NCBI RefSeq assembly: GCF_000332175.1
Contig: NZ_KB235914.1
Coordinates: forward strand, 4,433,793 to 4,497,792
Origin: Pseudanabaena sp. PCC 6802
GTDB lineage: Bacteria > Cyanobacteriota > Cyanobacteriia > Pseudanabaenales > Pseudanabaenaceae
Length of the DNA: 64,000 nt
Direction: 5' to 3'
Positions within the stretch are counted from its first letter, which is position 1, and every line of letters starts with the position of its first letter. Under the pieces are notes generated by a model. That model was given only the letters and a program-made list of their open reading frames with translations, searched no databases and had not been told where the DNA came from. The translations under genes and the position numbers were made by a program. Positions 24,975 through 33,725 of this stretch are shown piece by piece.

Positions 24975-26325
24975 GAGACTGATCAGAATTTTGTGTAAGC
25001 GGTCTAGAATCACAAAAACCAAGGAGACCGCAACATGTTAAGAGGCAAACAAGCAACTAATCGTACAGATGAACTACTAGACGAGTTGGTGTCAGAGTGC
25101 CATAGCCCCGAGGACATTCTAGGAGAATCGGGCTTACTGAAGCAACTGAGTCAACGACTAATCGAGCGAGCGCTCACGGGAGAGCTGAGCCATCACCTCA
25201 AATCAAGCACGCCTAAGGGAGAGGAAGCGGTAGAAGACGAAGTTGTGCGACGCAACAGCCGCAATGGCTACTCGCAGAAGACGGTGCAGTCGCAACAGGG
25301 CGAAATGGAGTTGTCGATACCGCGAGACCGTAACGGCGAGTTTGACCCCGTGCTGGTACCGAAACACCAAAGGCGAATAGCAGGACTCGATGAGAAAATC
25401 CTGGCTATGTATGCACGGGGATTAAGCACCCGAGACATTAGTGCTCAACTCGAAGAACTCTATGGTGCCAAGATCTCCGCCGCACTCATCAGTGAGGTCA
25501 CTGATGCAGTTAGCGACGAGGTCAAGGCTTGGCAGTGCCGTCCCCTGGAACCTGTATATCCCATCATTTACCTCGATGCCCTCTACGTGAATATCAAGGT
25601 GTCGGGTCGGGTGAGCAAGCGAGCGGTCTATGTCGTCTTGGGTATTACGGTTGAGGGCAACAAAGAATTGCTTGGGCTGTGGATTGGGGAGGTGGAATCC
25701 GAAGGCGCTAAGTTCTGGCTCAAGGTGCTGACTGACCTCAAAAACCGTGGGGTCAAGGACATTCTGATTGCCTGTTGCGATGGCTTAGTGGGATTCCCCC
25801 AGGCGATTGAGGCTGTTTTCCCGCAAACCCAGGTGCAACTATGTATTGTGCATCTGATCCGCAACTGTTTGCGTCATGTGCCCTGGAAAGACGCTAAAGC
25901 TGTTGTGGCTGACCTCAAGCCCATTTATCATGCTGCCACTTTGGCAGAAGCCGAAGCTGCGCTTGAGGCTTTTGCCGCCAAGTGGGATCGCCTATACCCC
26001 GCGATTAGCCAAATCTGGCTGCGCCATTGGCAGAACATTATCCCCATCTTTGACTATCCCATGGACATCCGCAAAGTCATCTACACTACCAATGCCATTG
26101 AATCCCTCAATCGCTCCCTGCGCAAGGTGATTAAAACCAAGGCTGTCTTCCCCGATGAGGAATCTGTCTTCAAGCTCATGTTCTTGGCCATGCATAACAT
26201 TGCCAAGCGTTGGACTCGCCCCCTTAAAGATTGGAAGGCAGCGTTGTCATATTTTGCTATCCTATTCCCAGGACGTTTAAATTACTGACCTTATTTCTCG
26301 CTTACACAAAAATCTGAGCACTCTC
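24975..26325 (+). mobile_element. complete IS256-family insertion sequence, 1351 bp
   Basis: Terminal inverted repeats start GAGACTGATCAG (left) and GAGAGTGCTCAG (right, read inward) and share TTTTGTGTAAGCG further in; about 24 of 27 positions agree. The 7-bp sequence ATCTCGC flanks both ends (24968-24974 and 26326-26332), and its single copy rebuilds the antitoxin reading frame. The IS carries one intact transposase gene, so it may still move. Confidence 0.93.
25035..26288 (+). CDS. IS256-family (mutator type) transposase
   Basis: 417 residues, full length. Catalytic acids sit in IIYLDALYVNI (near 181), IACCDGLVGF (near 246) and TTNAIESLNRSL (near 355), the DDE triad of this family. The N-terminal ~100 residues, with NGYSQKTVQSQQGEMELSIP, are the DNA-binding part. 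It binds the inverted repeats of its own element and catalyses replicative, circle-forming transposition in known relatives. An identical C-terminal fragment is at 9038-9533. Confidence 0.97.
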   Translation: MLRGKQATNRTDELLDELVSECHSPEDILGESGLLKQLSQRLIERALTGELSHHLKSSTPKGEEAVEDEVVRRNSRNGYSQKTVQSQQGEMELSIPRDRNGEFDPVLVPKHQRRIAGLDEKILAMYARGLSTRDISAQLEELYGAKISAALISEVTDAVSDEVKAWQCRPLEPVYPIIYLDALYVNIKVSGRVSKRAVYVVLGITVEGNKELLGLWIGEVESEGAKFWLKVLTDLKNRGVKDILIACCDGLVGFPQAIEAVFPQTQVQLCIVHLIRNCLRHVPWKDAKAVVADLKPIYHAATLAEAEAALEAFAAKWDRLYPAISQIWLRHWQNIIPIFDYPMDIRKVIYTTNAIESLNRSLRKVIKTKAVFPDEESVFKLMFLAMHNIAKRWTRPLKDWKAALSYFAILFPGRLNY

Positions 26326-26379
26326 ATCTCGCTGAACTCTTTCACAAACCGTTTCTTTAAAGTCTCTTGTTAATGTCAT
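26326..26379 (-). pseudogene. HigA-like antitoxin, first 18 codons
   Basis: Begins with the ATG at 26379-26377 and reads MTLTRDFKETVCERVQRD up to the IS256 end; the rest is at 24698-24967. It starts 5 bp after the toxin stop, in the toxin-first order of HigBA modules. Confidence 0.88.
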
Positions 26380-26384
26380 AATCT

Positions 26385-26740
26385 TTACTTCTTTCCTTTC
26401 TTTTTTTCAGTTTTTTCTTTTACTTCTGCTTCACTAGCCCCCCTCTTTCTTCTCTTATACTCTTGGTAAAGTTCTCTAGCTCGGTCAATATCTGACTGCT
26501 GACTTTTTTTAGTTCCACCCCCAAACAAGACAATTAGTTGCTTACCATCCTGAGCTAGGTAAATGCGATAACCTGGTCCCCAATCAATCCTGTATTCGCC
26601 AATTCCATCAAACCATTTGATGCTTGATGTGTTTCCTAGCTCTAGACGAGACTTCGCAACTGTAACCTTTGCCGCAGCTATGGCATCCAGGTTGTCGAAC
26701 CATTTCTGATAGGGATTTGAGCCATCCTCTCTAATATATT
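26385..26740 (-). pseudogene. HigB/RelE-type toxin, body (cut near its start by an IS5-family element)
   Basis: Encodes [20 protein letters not shown], then [33 protein letters not shown] and [11 protein letters not shown]. This is the HI1419/RelE-ParE superfamily pattern of mRNA interferases that act at the ribosome. A Lys-rich tail ends at a TAA (26387-26385). Only the first ~6 codons lie beyond the IS, at 27689-27704. Joining the parts gives 122 codons plus a stop in frame, so the gene was intact before the insertion. Confidence 0.9.
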
Positions 26741-27688
26741 AGACCTCTTGCAGATTAGGTTGAGGTTGAGTTGCCAAAGAACCCCAAGATAGGAAAATAT
26801 CAGGACATAGCAATAACGAAAAAGCGTCCTGATGATGAACTATATAATAGCGCAAACCCTACCTGCTGCACACTTTAAGCGTCGATTTGGTATCGAGACT
26901 AATACGTTCAAAGCAATTGTGAAAGTGCTTAAACCAGAGTGGCGAGCAACGCCAACACCTGGAGCCAAGCCTAAACTCGGACTAGAAGACCGCATATTGG
27001 TTACCTTCGAGTATTGGCGGGAATATCGCACCTACTTTCACATCGCCACTAGTTGGGGCATCAGCGAGTCTACAGTTTGTCGAATAGTGCATTGGGTAGA
27101 GGAGACTTTAATCCGCTCACGTCGCTTTCGACTACCTGGGAAGCGCCAGTTGGTGCGGGGCTTTGGGATACCTACAGTCGCGATCGTTGATGTGACTGAA
27201 ACTCGCATTGAGCGTCCTAAGCGGCACCAACGTGCCTTTTATAGCGGCAAACAGAAAGGGCACACGCTCAAATGTCAACTCATAATTGACGCTCTTACTG
27301 GGCAGATTATCTGTACGTTTTTCGGCAAGGGGCGACGGCATGATTTCAAGCTGTTCAAAGCTTCTGGCATCCATTTCCATCCTCAAACCGAGAGTTTGCA
27401 GGACAAGGGTTATCAAGGCATCCAGAAACTGCATCTCTACTGCCGCTTACCCCACAAGAAACCGAAAGGTGGTCAGCTTACGCCCGAGCAGAAAGCGTTC
27501 AACCGCCAACTTGCGCGCCAACGGGTTGGCATTGAGCATGTTAATCGCCGCTTGAAGATCTTCCGCATCTTATCTGGACGCTATCGCAATCGTCGTCACC
27601 GCTTTGGTTTGCGTTGCAATCTAATTGCTGGTCTCTACAATTTTGAACGCTCTCAAGGCTCCTCAGTTGGCTAATTTGCAAGAGGTCT
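26741..27688 (+). mobile_element. IS5-family (ISL2-like) insertion sequence, 948 bp
   Basis: Ends AGACCTCTTGCAGATTAG (left) and AGACCTCTTGCAAATTAG (right, read inward) are near-perfect inverted repeats. The flanking ATT (26738-26740 and 27689-27691) is a 3-bp target duplication, matching the ANN rule of the ISL2 group. Removing the IS and one ATT restores the toxin frame. A second copy (947 bp) lies at 50897-51843. Confidence 0.92.
26832..27674 (+). CDS. IS5-family transposase (HARBI1-like DDE)
   Basis: 280 residues, intact. An N-terminal helix-turn-helix (STVCRIVHWVEETL) precedes a DDE_Tnp_4-type core: VDVTETRIERP (first Asp), GRRHDFKLFK (second Asp) and GIEHVNRRLKIF (Glu). The second copy of this element differs at few residues but has a frameshift, so this is the only copy here able to supply active enzyme. 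Confidence 0.95.
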   Translation: MMNYIIAQTLPAAHFKRRFGIETNTFKAIVKVLKPEWRATPTPGAKPKLGLEDRILVTFEYWREYRTYFHIATSWGISESTVCRIVHWVEETLIRSRRFRLPGKRQLVRGFGIPTVAIVDVTETRIERPKRHQRAFYSGKQKGHTLKCQLIIDALTGQIICTFFGKGRRHDFKLFKASGIHFHPQTESLQDKGYQGIQKLHLYCRLPHKKPKGGQLTPEQKAFNRQLARQRVGIEHVNRRLKIFRILSGRYRNRRHRFGLRCNLIAGLYNFERSQGSSVG

Positions 27689-27704
27689 ATTCTTGAACTT
27701 TCAT
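27689..27704 (-). pseudogene. HigB/RelE-type toxin, first codons
   Basis: ATG at 27704-27702 followed by codons for KVQE, then the IS5-family insertion. With the part at 26385-26737 it rebuilds [19 protein letters not shown], matching the expected start of this toxin family. Short direct repeats (ATATTAGATATGATAGTAAC) just upstream may belong to the original promoter. Confidence 0.8.
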
Positions 27705-27746
27705 ATTAGATATGATAGTAACTTATATGTTACTTATTGTCAAAAC

Positions 27747-27850
27747 TATAGCTTTAGACAGATCGGCTAGTTCAGTGGGTGGGTGGAACTGCTCACTATG
27801 CAGGGGTTTTACCTCTGCACCCCGTCCTAAACCTGTTGGCTATGGCTATA
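27747..27850. repeat. TATAGCT-ended intergenic repeat, copy 1
   Basis: Starts TATAGCTTTAGACAGATCGG and ends GTTGGCTATGGCTATA; the ends are imperfect inverted repeats. The interior includes CACCCCGTCCTAA, shared with the longer copy at 35780-35927. It overlaps the last codons of ksgA by a few bases. Confidence 0.7.
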
Positions 27851-28694
27851 TCTTTCTACAATGTAGATCGTCATGAAATCCGCGCAGAGATATAGCATCG
27901 CTAAGCGCTACCCATTCCTCAACGCTCAAATCCTCCGCCCTTACCTGAGGATTAATGCCCATCTCCTCCAGCAAACTAACCAGGCGATCGCGATCGATTA
28001 TACTTCCCAAATTATTCCGCAGCATCTTCCGCCGCGTCGCAAACCCCATCTCGATTAACTTCCCCAAAAACTCAGGATCGCTAGCTGGTTTAACGGGCGA
28101 TCGCGGTAACAAACACACCACCGCCGAGTTTACCTTGGGCGGCGGATAAAATGCCTGGGCGGGTACGTCGCAAATAAACTGACACTCGGCTAAATACTGC
28201 ACCCGCACGCTCAGAGCACCATACGCCTTATGTCCCGCCTTTGCCACCAGGCGATCGGCGATTTCCTTTTGCACGAGCAACACGATGCGATCGAACTGAT
28301 TGACCGGAGCCGCGATCGTCCCCAACAACTTCGTCAAAATCGGCCCCGTAATGTTGTAAGGGATATTGGCTACGACCTTGCGAACCCCTTCCGGCAAGGG
28401 CACATCGAGAATGCTGCCTTCGATCAGTTCAAAATTCTCCTGCGTAAACTTACGCCTTAATTGCTCGCACAAATCGCGATCGATTTCTACAGCAGTCAGC
28501 GATCGCACGAACGGCAACAGCATTTTCGTGAGATTCCCCGTTCCCGGCCCAATTTCCAGGACGCGATCGTCGGGGCTTAGCTGCGCCGCTTTCAGGATTT
28601 TTGCCAGCGCCTTTTCGCTGCGCAGCCAGTGCTGTCCGAATTGTTTGCGCGGCAGACCCATCGCATTGTCCTTAAAGAATTTGCGCTTTGTCAT
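27846..28694 (-). CDS. ksgA: 16S rRNA dimethyladenosine transferase
   Basis: 282 residues, the normal length of KsgA/RsmA. FGQHWLRSEKALAKI is the conserved N-terminus; RVLEIGPGTGNLTKML is the SAM motif I; NIPYNITGPIL is the N-x-P-Y motif that flips the target adenine. It dimethylates the two adjacent adenines of helix 45 late in 30S assembly. The ATG at 28694 is used; one 33 bp later (MGLPRKQ) is an alternative. No operon partner is obvious. Confidence 0.97.
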   Translation of the reverse strand: MTKRKFFKDNAMGLPRKQFGQHWLRSEKALAKILKAAQLSPDDRVLEIGPGTGNLTKMLLPFVRSLTAVEIDRDLCEQLRRKFTQENFELIEGSILDVPLPEGVRKVVANIPYNITGPILTKLLGTIAAPVNQFDRIVLLVQKEIADRLVAKAGHKAYGALSVRVQYLAECQFICDVPAQAFYPPPKVNSAVVCLLPRSPVKPASDPEFLGKLIEMGFATRRKMLRNNLGSIIDRDRLVSLLEEMGINPQVRAEDLSVEEWVALSDAISLRGFHDDLHCRKI

Positions 28695-28745
28695 TGTATA
28701 GTGTTAGCGGTCAGCTTTTTTAAAGCGATACTGAAAATCCTCTTC

Positions 28746-28796
28746 AAGTCCGCACAGGCGGACTTTGTTTGTGTAGCCGCGATTTCAATCGCCAGG
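28746..28796. repeat. GCAGGCGGAC / TAGCCGCGATT repeat, copy 1
   Basis: About 50 bp: AAGTCCGCACAGGCGGACTT hairpin, TTGTTTGTGTAGCCGCGATT and an AATCGCCAGG end. Related copies are at 30820-30869 and 38816-38869. This repeat type is widespread between cyanobacterial genes. A small AGCGGTCAGC-type repeat lies just before it (28704-28722). Confidence 0.8.
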
Positions 28797-28808
28797 CTTT
28801 AATCTCAA

Positions 28809-29408
28809 CTACTTTTTAGAAGTTGGCGCGATACCGTAAAAGTAATAATCAGCCGTATAATCCACTTTCACTTCCGCATCCTTCTTGGTCGCGGCATCGC
28901 AACCTTTAGCAGGAGCTTGTCCGCCTACCGTGGCGAGACGCTGAACGTGTTTGACATTACTCATCGCACCTTTGCCAGAGTGAGAGGTCACCTCCAATAA
29001 AAGCAGAGGAATAGAATTCTTGGTAGAAGAATCTGCTTTCGCCTGGATTTTACCCTGAATCTTACTGCCATCCTTGAGTTCCCAAGTCGGCCCCCCATAG
29101 TGTTTGCCCACCTCCACGCCCTTCTCATCGAGCAACACTGCCTCCGGTGCTTTTAGCTTCCATCCATACTTTTGAGGGTTATCCTCTTTCGGTTGACAGG
29201 TATAAATCTGTACGCCCTTTGCCGCCGTTTTAAACAATAGCTTCTCGTCTTTGGGCACCTGTAATTGACTGGGGACTTGAGATGCTGCGGTTTTCGCTAA
29301 TAGCTGGCGCTGGCTGGGGAGTTCGTTCGCAGAAACGCTGTAAGCATTCAGACCAGAGAGAGAGACAAGTGCCAAGCTTGCAAAGATTACTTTCAGATTA
29401 GATTGCAT
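28809..29408 (-). CDS. secreted DUF3455 protein
   Basis: 199 residues. A signal peptide covers ~1-27 (MQSNLKVIFASLALVSLSGL, cleavage near VSANE). The domain shows GVQIYTCQP, GWKLKAPEAVLLDEKG, HYGGPTWELKDGS and a Cys near the end (KGCDAA), the DUF3455 pattern. Proteins of this family are exported and of unknown function. It stands alone. Confidence 0.88.
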   Translation of the reverse strand: MQSNLKVIFASLALVSLSGLNAYSVSANELPSQRQLLAKTAASQVPSQLQVPKDEKLLFKTAAKGVQIYTCQPKEDNPQKYGWKLKAPEAVLLDEKGVEVGKHYGGPTWELKDGSKIQGKIQAKADSSTKNSIPLLLLEVTSHSGKGAMSNVKHVQRLATVGGQAPAKGCDAATKKDAEVKVDYTADYYFYGIAPTSKK

Positions 29409-29466
29409 TTGATTGCTCCTGTAAAAACAAAGTCTTAAGAGAATTGGAGATTTTTATTAAGTAGTA

Positions 29467-29566
29467 ATACCAATTCCCTAAAGTAAAATTACAGATTGCT
29501 GGAGGGGCGAACGGCCGTTCGCCCGTACATAGATCGATCTGTAGTTCAATTTTGAAGAATTGGTAT
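29467..29566. repeat. ATACCAATT-ended palindromic element, copy 1
   Basis: 100 bp, bounded by ATACCAATTC and GAATTGGTAT, with a GGGGCGAACGGCCGTTCGCCC hairpin inside (20 of its bases are self-complementary). A 113-bp relative with the same ends is at 60602-60714. The rest of 29409-29689 holds only the small GGTGGGCAGTGCCCACC palindrome at 29569-29585. Confidence 0.8.
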
Positions 29567-29689
29567 AAGGTGGGCAGTGCCCACCCTACCTATGGTGTTT
29601 TTGCGTTAGTCCTAACCAGGGTTAGGCCGCTGGTTTATTTGTGTTAACTCTTTAACTAGTACGCGCTACCTCCAATCCCGGATCGAAAT

Positions 29690-30787
29690 TTATATAAGGC
29701 GTTGATAGCGCATACCGGGCGATGGTGCGATCGCCCCGATCAACTCCAGTTGCAATAAGGCTCCCGACACTTCTCCAGCGGGCAAGCCCACGGTTTCAAC
29801 GATGCGATCGAAGCCGATCGGTTCGCCAAAGGCGATCGCGGCGAGGATGCGCTGTTGGGTTGGCTCCAGTAAAGGTAACTGCACTGGTTCTGTCTGAGGA
29901 TCGGGATCTAGACCGGGCATGGCACCTAGCGCCGCTATGAGTTCGTCAACGCCCAAAATTACCTGCGCGCCGTTACCGATTAATTTCAAGCAACCAAGCG
30001 AGTGGTGCGTATCTAAAGAGCCGGGCAGAGCGAAGACATCGCGACCGTATTCGTTGGCCTGGTGGGCGGTGATCAGAGCGCCCGATTTCTCCGGTGCTTC
30101 GATCACGATCGTGGCGCGGCACAGTCCGGCGATGATGCGATTGCGAGCGGGGAAATGGACGCGATCTGGTTGAGTGTTGTGAGGATATTCGCTGACAACC
30201 AGACCGGATTTGATAATTTCTTGATAAAGCGATTGATTTTTGGGCGGGTAGACGATATTAACGCCCGTACCGACTACGGCGATCGCGTTACCCTCGCCGC
30301 TCAAGCAACCCCGATGCGCTTCGGCATCCACGCCATCCGCCAAACCCGACACCACGGTAAAACCATGCTCTGCTAGAGCTTTGCCAATTTTCTGCGCCCA
30401 GCGCCGCCCGTAACCGCTGGGACTGCGCGTTCCCACCATGCCCACGGTCGATCGCTCCGCCCATTTTGTCAGGCTGCCCGCATAATGCAGGATGGGCGGC
30501 GGATCGGGAATTTCCCATAGTAGTTTGGGATATTCGTCATCGGATGGAGTCCAGAAGCGAGGATTTTGACGTTGATATTCCTCCAGAAGCGCGGGCGGAT
30601 CGATCTCTCGCCGCGTTGCAGTTATAACCGAGGCAATCTGTTTGCCTATGCCCTCAACTTCAAGTAATTCCGAACTGGAAGCCGACCAGGCATCTTTGAG
30701 ATTCCCAAAGTGTTGATAGATGCGCTTGAGAGATACGGGGCCGATCTGTGGAACTTTCGACCACGCCAGCCAATATGCTTTTTCCAT
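29690..30787 (-). CDS. dprA: DNA-processing protein DprA/Smf
   Basis: 365 residues. An N-terminal helix-hairpin-helix-like part (~1-75) precedes the Rossmann-like core: VGMVGTRSPSGYGRRWA, VVSGLADGVDAEAHRG, AIAVVGTGVNIVYPPKN and FPARNRIIAGL. The C-terminal ~60 residues form the winged-helix DprA domain. DprA protects incoming single-stranded DNA and loads RecA in natural transformation. An intact gene suggests possible competence. Confidence 0.95.
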   Translation of the reverse strand: MEKAYWLAWSKVPQIGPVSLKRIYQHFGNLKDAWSASSSELLEVEGIGKQIASVITATRREIDPPALLEEYQRQNPRFWTPSDDEYPKLLWEIPDPPPILHYAGSLTKWAERSTVGMVGTRSPSGYGRRWAQKIGKALAEHGFTVVSGLADGVDAEAHRGCLSGEGNAIAVVGTGVNIVYPPKNQSLYQEIIKSGLVVSEYPHNTQPDRVHFPARNRIIAGLCRATIVIEAPEKSGALITAHQANEYGRDVFALPGSLDTHHSLGCLKLIGNGAQVILGVDELIAALGAMPGLDPDPQTEPVQLPLLEPTQQRILAAIAFGEPIGFDRIVETVGLPAGEVSGALLQLELIGAIAPSPGMRYQRLI

Positions 30788-30819
30788 CTAGATTGAGAAT
30801 TGAATTATTGGGAGCCTTG

Positions 30820-30869
30820 AACCCGCGCAGGCGGGTTTTGTTTGTATAGCCGCGATTGCAATCGCCAGG
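30820..30869. repeat. GCAGGCGGGT / TAGCCGCGATT repeat, copy 2
   Basis: Same architecture as 28746-28796: a GAACCCGCGCAGGCGGGTT hairpin, TTGTTTGTATAGCCGCGATT and AATCGCCAGG. It fills most of the gap between dprA and sufS. Confidence 0.8.
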
Positions 30870-30886
30870 TTGTACGTTCGCAATCC

Positions 30887-32134
30887 CTACAGAATGCTAT
30901 TGAAAAAGGCGATCGCATCCTTCAGGGCTACGATAAAGGCATCAATCTCATCACGAGTATTGTAGAAGTACAAACTGGCTCTGGCGGTACCGCTCGCGCC
31001 CAGGTGATGATGTAGAGGCTGCGTGCAATGATGCCCCGAACGAATTGCTACGCCCGCTTGATCGAGCATGGCGGCCAGATCGTTGGCATGGATGCGATCG
31101 CCCACATTGAACGCTACCAGTCCGGCGCGATGGTGCAATGGCCCGTAGATTTTGAGGTCTGGAATGGGCTTGAGTTGCTCTAATAAGTAGGTGACCAGCT
31201 CCTGCTCGTAGGCGTGGATGTTCTCCATGCCAATTTCGCTGAGATAGTCCACTGCCGCACCAAGGGCGATCGCTTCGCCAATCGCGGGCGTGCCTGCCTC
31301 AAATTTATGGGGCGGCTCGGCATAGGTGGAATAGTCGAGATATACATCGGCAATCATTTCGCCACCACCCATAAACGGGGGCATAGAGCGCAGCAGATCC
31401 AGCTTGCCGTAGAGGAAGCCAATCCCAGTAGGAGCGCACATCTTATGTCCCGATGCCACGAGCCAATCGCAATCCATTGCCTGCACGTCCACTGACATGT
31501 GCGGCACGCTCTGGCAGGCATCGATCAGGACTTTGCTGCCGCGATCGTGGGCAAGGCGAACGATCTCCGCCACGGGGCTGACGCAACCCAAGGTATTGGA
31601 AACGTGGAATGTGGTAACCAGTCTGGTGCGATCGCCGAGCAGCGCTTGATATTGCTCGAAATCGAATTCACCGCTAGCGGTGGGCTGCACGAACTTCAGG
31701 ACGGCTCCAGTTTTCTGTGCTACGAATTGCCAGGGGACGATATTGCTGTGGTGCTCGATGACGCTGAGGATAATTTCGTCCCCCGCCACCAGGTTATTCA
31801 TGCCCCAGGCATAGGCGACTAGATTAATGGCTTCGCTGGCATTGCGCGTATAGACAATTTCCTGGGGCGATCGCGCGTTGACAAACCGGGCAACTTTTTC
31901 CCGCGCCCCCTCGTAGGCATCGGTAGCGCGAGTGCTGAGGGTATGAGCGCCGCGATGCACGTTGGCGTTGTCGTGTTCGTAGTAATAGCGCCAGGCTTCC
32001 AGCACGGCCAGGGGTTTTTGCGAGCTAGCCGCATTATCAAAATAAATCAGCGGCTGACCGTGGATCTCCTGATGCAGGAGCGGAAAATCTGCTCTTACCT
32101 TTTCTGCCAGAGTTTTTTCGCGAACTAGGGTCAT
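30887..32134 (-). CDS. sufS: cysteine desulfurase SufS
   Basis: 415 residues of the group II (SufS/CsdA) type. [13 protein letters not shown] is the N-terminal motif; [18 protein letters not shown] holds the PLP Lys near 226; [12 protein letters not shown] holds the catalytic Cys near 364 in the tight loop typical of SufS. It moves sulfur from cysteine to SufE for Fe-S cluster assembly. The other suf genes, usually adjacent in cyanobacteria, are not in the sequence on either side. Confidence 0.95.
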   Translation of the reverse strand: MTLVREKTLAEKVRADFPLLHQEIHGQPLIYFDNAASSQKPLAVLEAWRYYYEHDNANVHRGAHTLSTRATDAYEGAREKVARFVNARSPQEIVYTRNASEAINLVAYAWGMNNLVAGDEIILSVIEHHSNIVPWQFVAQKTGAVLKFVQPTASGEFDFEQYQALLGDRTRLVTTFHVSNTLGCVSPVAEIVRLAHDRGSKVLIDACQSVPHMSVDVQAMDCDWLVASGHKMCAPTGIGFLYGKLDLLRSMPPFMGGGEMIADVYLDYSTYAEPPHKFEAGTPAIGEAIALGAAVDYLSEIGMENIHAYEQELVTYLLEQLKPIPDLKIYGPLHHRAGLVAFNVGDRIHANDLAAMLDQAGVAIRSGHHCTQPLHHHLGASGTARASLYFYNTRDEIDAFIVALKDAIAFFNSIL

Positions 32135-32204
32135 GGCTTTGAACTGTACTTTGCAAAATGTGCGCCTAAATGCATCTTAACTCGGATTATTCGGGAATAG
32201 CATT

Positions 32205-32228
32205 AGCCAAGAAATTAAGTTCTTGGCT
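32205..32228. repeat. palindromic repeat related to 5879-5900
   Basis: AGCCAAGAA and TTCTTGGCT arms with a 6-bp centre. It lies just past the 3' end of the PIN gene and upstream of sufS. Confidence 0.55.
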
Positions 32229-32242
32229 GTGGATCGTATCAA

Positions 32243-32641
32243 TCAGGGAGAGACGACAGGAATTACATTATTAAGGCGACGCGCTCTTTTTTGCAAAGCT
32301 AAATCGAACGTCGCAAAGCGATCGGCAATACCGCTGGATGCTAGGTGCAAAGCATCGGCAAAGTCCAGCCCTTCGCCATACCAAAACATCGCTTGCTTGA
32401 CTGAGGCATCGTCTTCCACCAAAAGATTTGGCAATCCCAACAAATGGCGAAATGCTTTATCGATAACAATGCGATCGAGTTTGTAAGTGTAGCGCAAAAC
32501 CCATTCAACCTCTAAAAGCACGGTCTTTGGGATAAATACGCGATCGCTTTGTATGAGGTTGGCAGCAATTTTTGCTTGTTCGGGATCGTCATTAGTTAAA
32601 ATCCTCACAATGAGATTCGTATCTAGAGCGATAGTTAGCAC
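32243..32641 (-). CDS. PIN-domain toxin (VapC type)
   Basis: 132 residues. PIN acids: ALDTNLIVRIL (Asp near 6), LLEVEWVLRYT (Glu near 44), GLDFADALHLASS (Asp near 94) and a FATFDLAL Asp near 113. It is a ribonuclease toxin in known relatives. The start overlaps the antitoxin stop by 7 bp, forming a VapBC pair. It differs from the PIN gene at 24192. Confidence 0.92.
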   Translation of the reverse strand: MLTIALDTNLIVRILTNDDPEQAKIAANLIQSDRVFIPKTVLLEVEWVLRYTYKLDRIVIDKAFRHLLGLPNLLVEDDASVKQAMFWYGEGLDFADALHLASSGIADRFATFDLALQKRARRLNNVIPVVSP

Positions 32642-32907
32642 TGCTGCACTCCTTTAGAAAATTGCTCGGCAACGCCAATGGCGATCGCTGCTTCCATATC
32701 TTCCAAAGTATGCTTTGGTCCCTGATAGTCCGTACAACCAATCAGATCTTCAACGCGCGATCGCGGAAACGCATTTACAGGTCGCAAAACAATAGAACTA
32801 CCGAGATCGTCGATTTCAAATTCTTGCCCCGCTTTCCATCCATGTGCTTCGCGCACGGACTTCGGAACGATGACCTGTCCTTTACTAGACAAACGTGTAG
32901 TTTCCAT
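32635..32907 (-). CDS. AbrB/MazE-type antitoxin (VapB)
   Basis: 90 residues. METTRLSSKGQVIVPKSVRE is the classic SpoVT-AbrB swapped-hairpin DNA-binding start. The C-terminal half (PKHTLEDMEAAIAIGVAE) would wrap the PIN toxin. The pair overlaps by 7 bp, and autorepression through the AbrB domain is expected in this family. Confidence 0.92.
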   Translation of the reverse strand: METTRLSSKGQVIVPKSVREAHGWKAGQEFEIDDLGSSIVLRPVNAFPRSRVEDLIGCTDYQGPKHTLEDMEAAIAIGVAEQFSKGVQQC

Positions 32908-32991
32908 AATCCAAGATGTAAGACGGCGGTAAGATTATTATAGCCAAGATGCCCTGTAACCGTCAAAACCTTTCTTATTAAAGTATTCGCG

Positions 32992-33591
32992 TTAAAGCAC
33001 GCCTTTAGAACTGGGAATGACGCTGCCGCGTCGCGGGTCGATTTCGATCGCCATCCTCAATGCCCTGGCAAATGCCTTGAAAGTAGCTTCGATGATGTGG
33101 TGGGAATTAATGCCGTCAAGCTGGCGAATGTGCAATGTCATTTGGGCGTGGTTGACAACTGCCTGAAAAAATTCGCGCACCAGTTGCGTATCGTAGGTAC
33201 CCACCCGTTGCGTGGGAATCTCCAGACCGTAAACCAGGTAGGGACGACCGGAAAAATCCAGAACGACCTGCACCAGAGCTTCATCCAGGGGCGCGATAAA
33301 ATGTCCGAACCTGACGATGCCCTTGCGATCGCCCAGTGCTTGCCCTAACGCCTGCCCCAGCGTAATACCAACATCCTCATTGGTATGGTGATCGTCGATG
33401 TGCAGGTCGCCAGTTGCCTGAATATCCATGTCGATGAGGCCGTGCGAACAAATCTGTTGCAGCATGTGATCCAGGAAGGGAATGCCCGTACTTACCTGTC
33501 CCTTGCCCTGTCCGTCGAGATCTAATCCGACTCGAACGTCGGTTTCTCCAGTTTGGCGGTGGACGCTAGCAGTACGATTTATGGATGACAT
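32992..33591 (-). CDS. hisB: imidazoleglycerol-phosphate dehydratase
   Basis: 199 residues, the single-function plant/cyanobacterial form of HisB. Metal-binding motifs are [16 protein letters not shown] near 37-52 and [11 protein letters not shown] near 66-76, then DFSGRPYL and [17 protein letters not shown]. It performs the sixth step of histidine synthesis. It is not in a his operon, as is normal for cyanobacteria. Confidence 0.97.
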   Translation of the reverse strand: MSSINRTASVHRQTGETDVRVGLDLDGQGKGQVSTGIPFLDHMLQQICSHGLIDMDIQATGDLHIDDHHTNEDVGITLGQALGQALGDRKGIVRFGHFIAPLDEALVQVVLDFSGRPYLVYGLEIPTQRVGTYDTQLVREFFQAVVNHAQMTLHIRQLDGINSHHIIEATFKAFARALRMAIEIDPRRGSVIPSSKGVL

Positions 33592-33677
33592 GGCCTGGTT
33601 ACTTTGCTTGAATATTAAAATCTGGTATGGATCTCCAGTATAGGTAAATTCTGCGATCGACAGCGAACCAGATCTTG

Positions 33678-33725
33678 CTATGACTCCTGCCGTATCGCAT
33701 CTCTAAAGATTTTCATTGCTTCTAA
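33678..33725 (-). pseudogene. severed C-terminal codons of the Uma2 gene
   Basis: Read on the minus strand it encodes [14 protein letters not shown] and a TAG stop (33680-33678). Joined to 34601-35158 after removing the IS5-family element and one TAA duplication, it completes a 200-residue Uma2 protein in frame. Confidence 0.8.

Noticed and set aside
27155-27210. Programmed frameshift in the ISL2-like transposase
   Set aside because: The copy at 26832 is open throughout; the break in the second copy is a one-base deletion inside GCGATCG with no slippery site.
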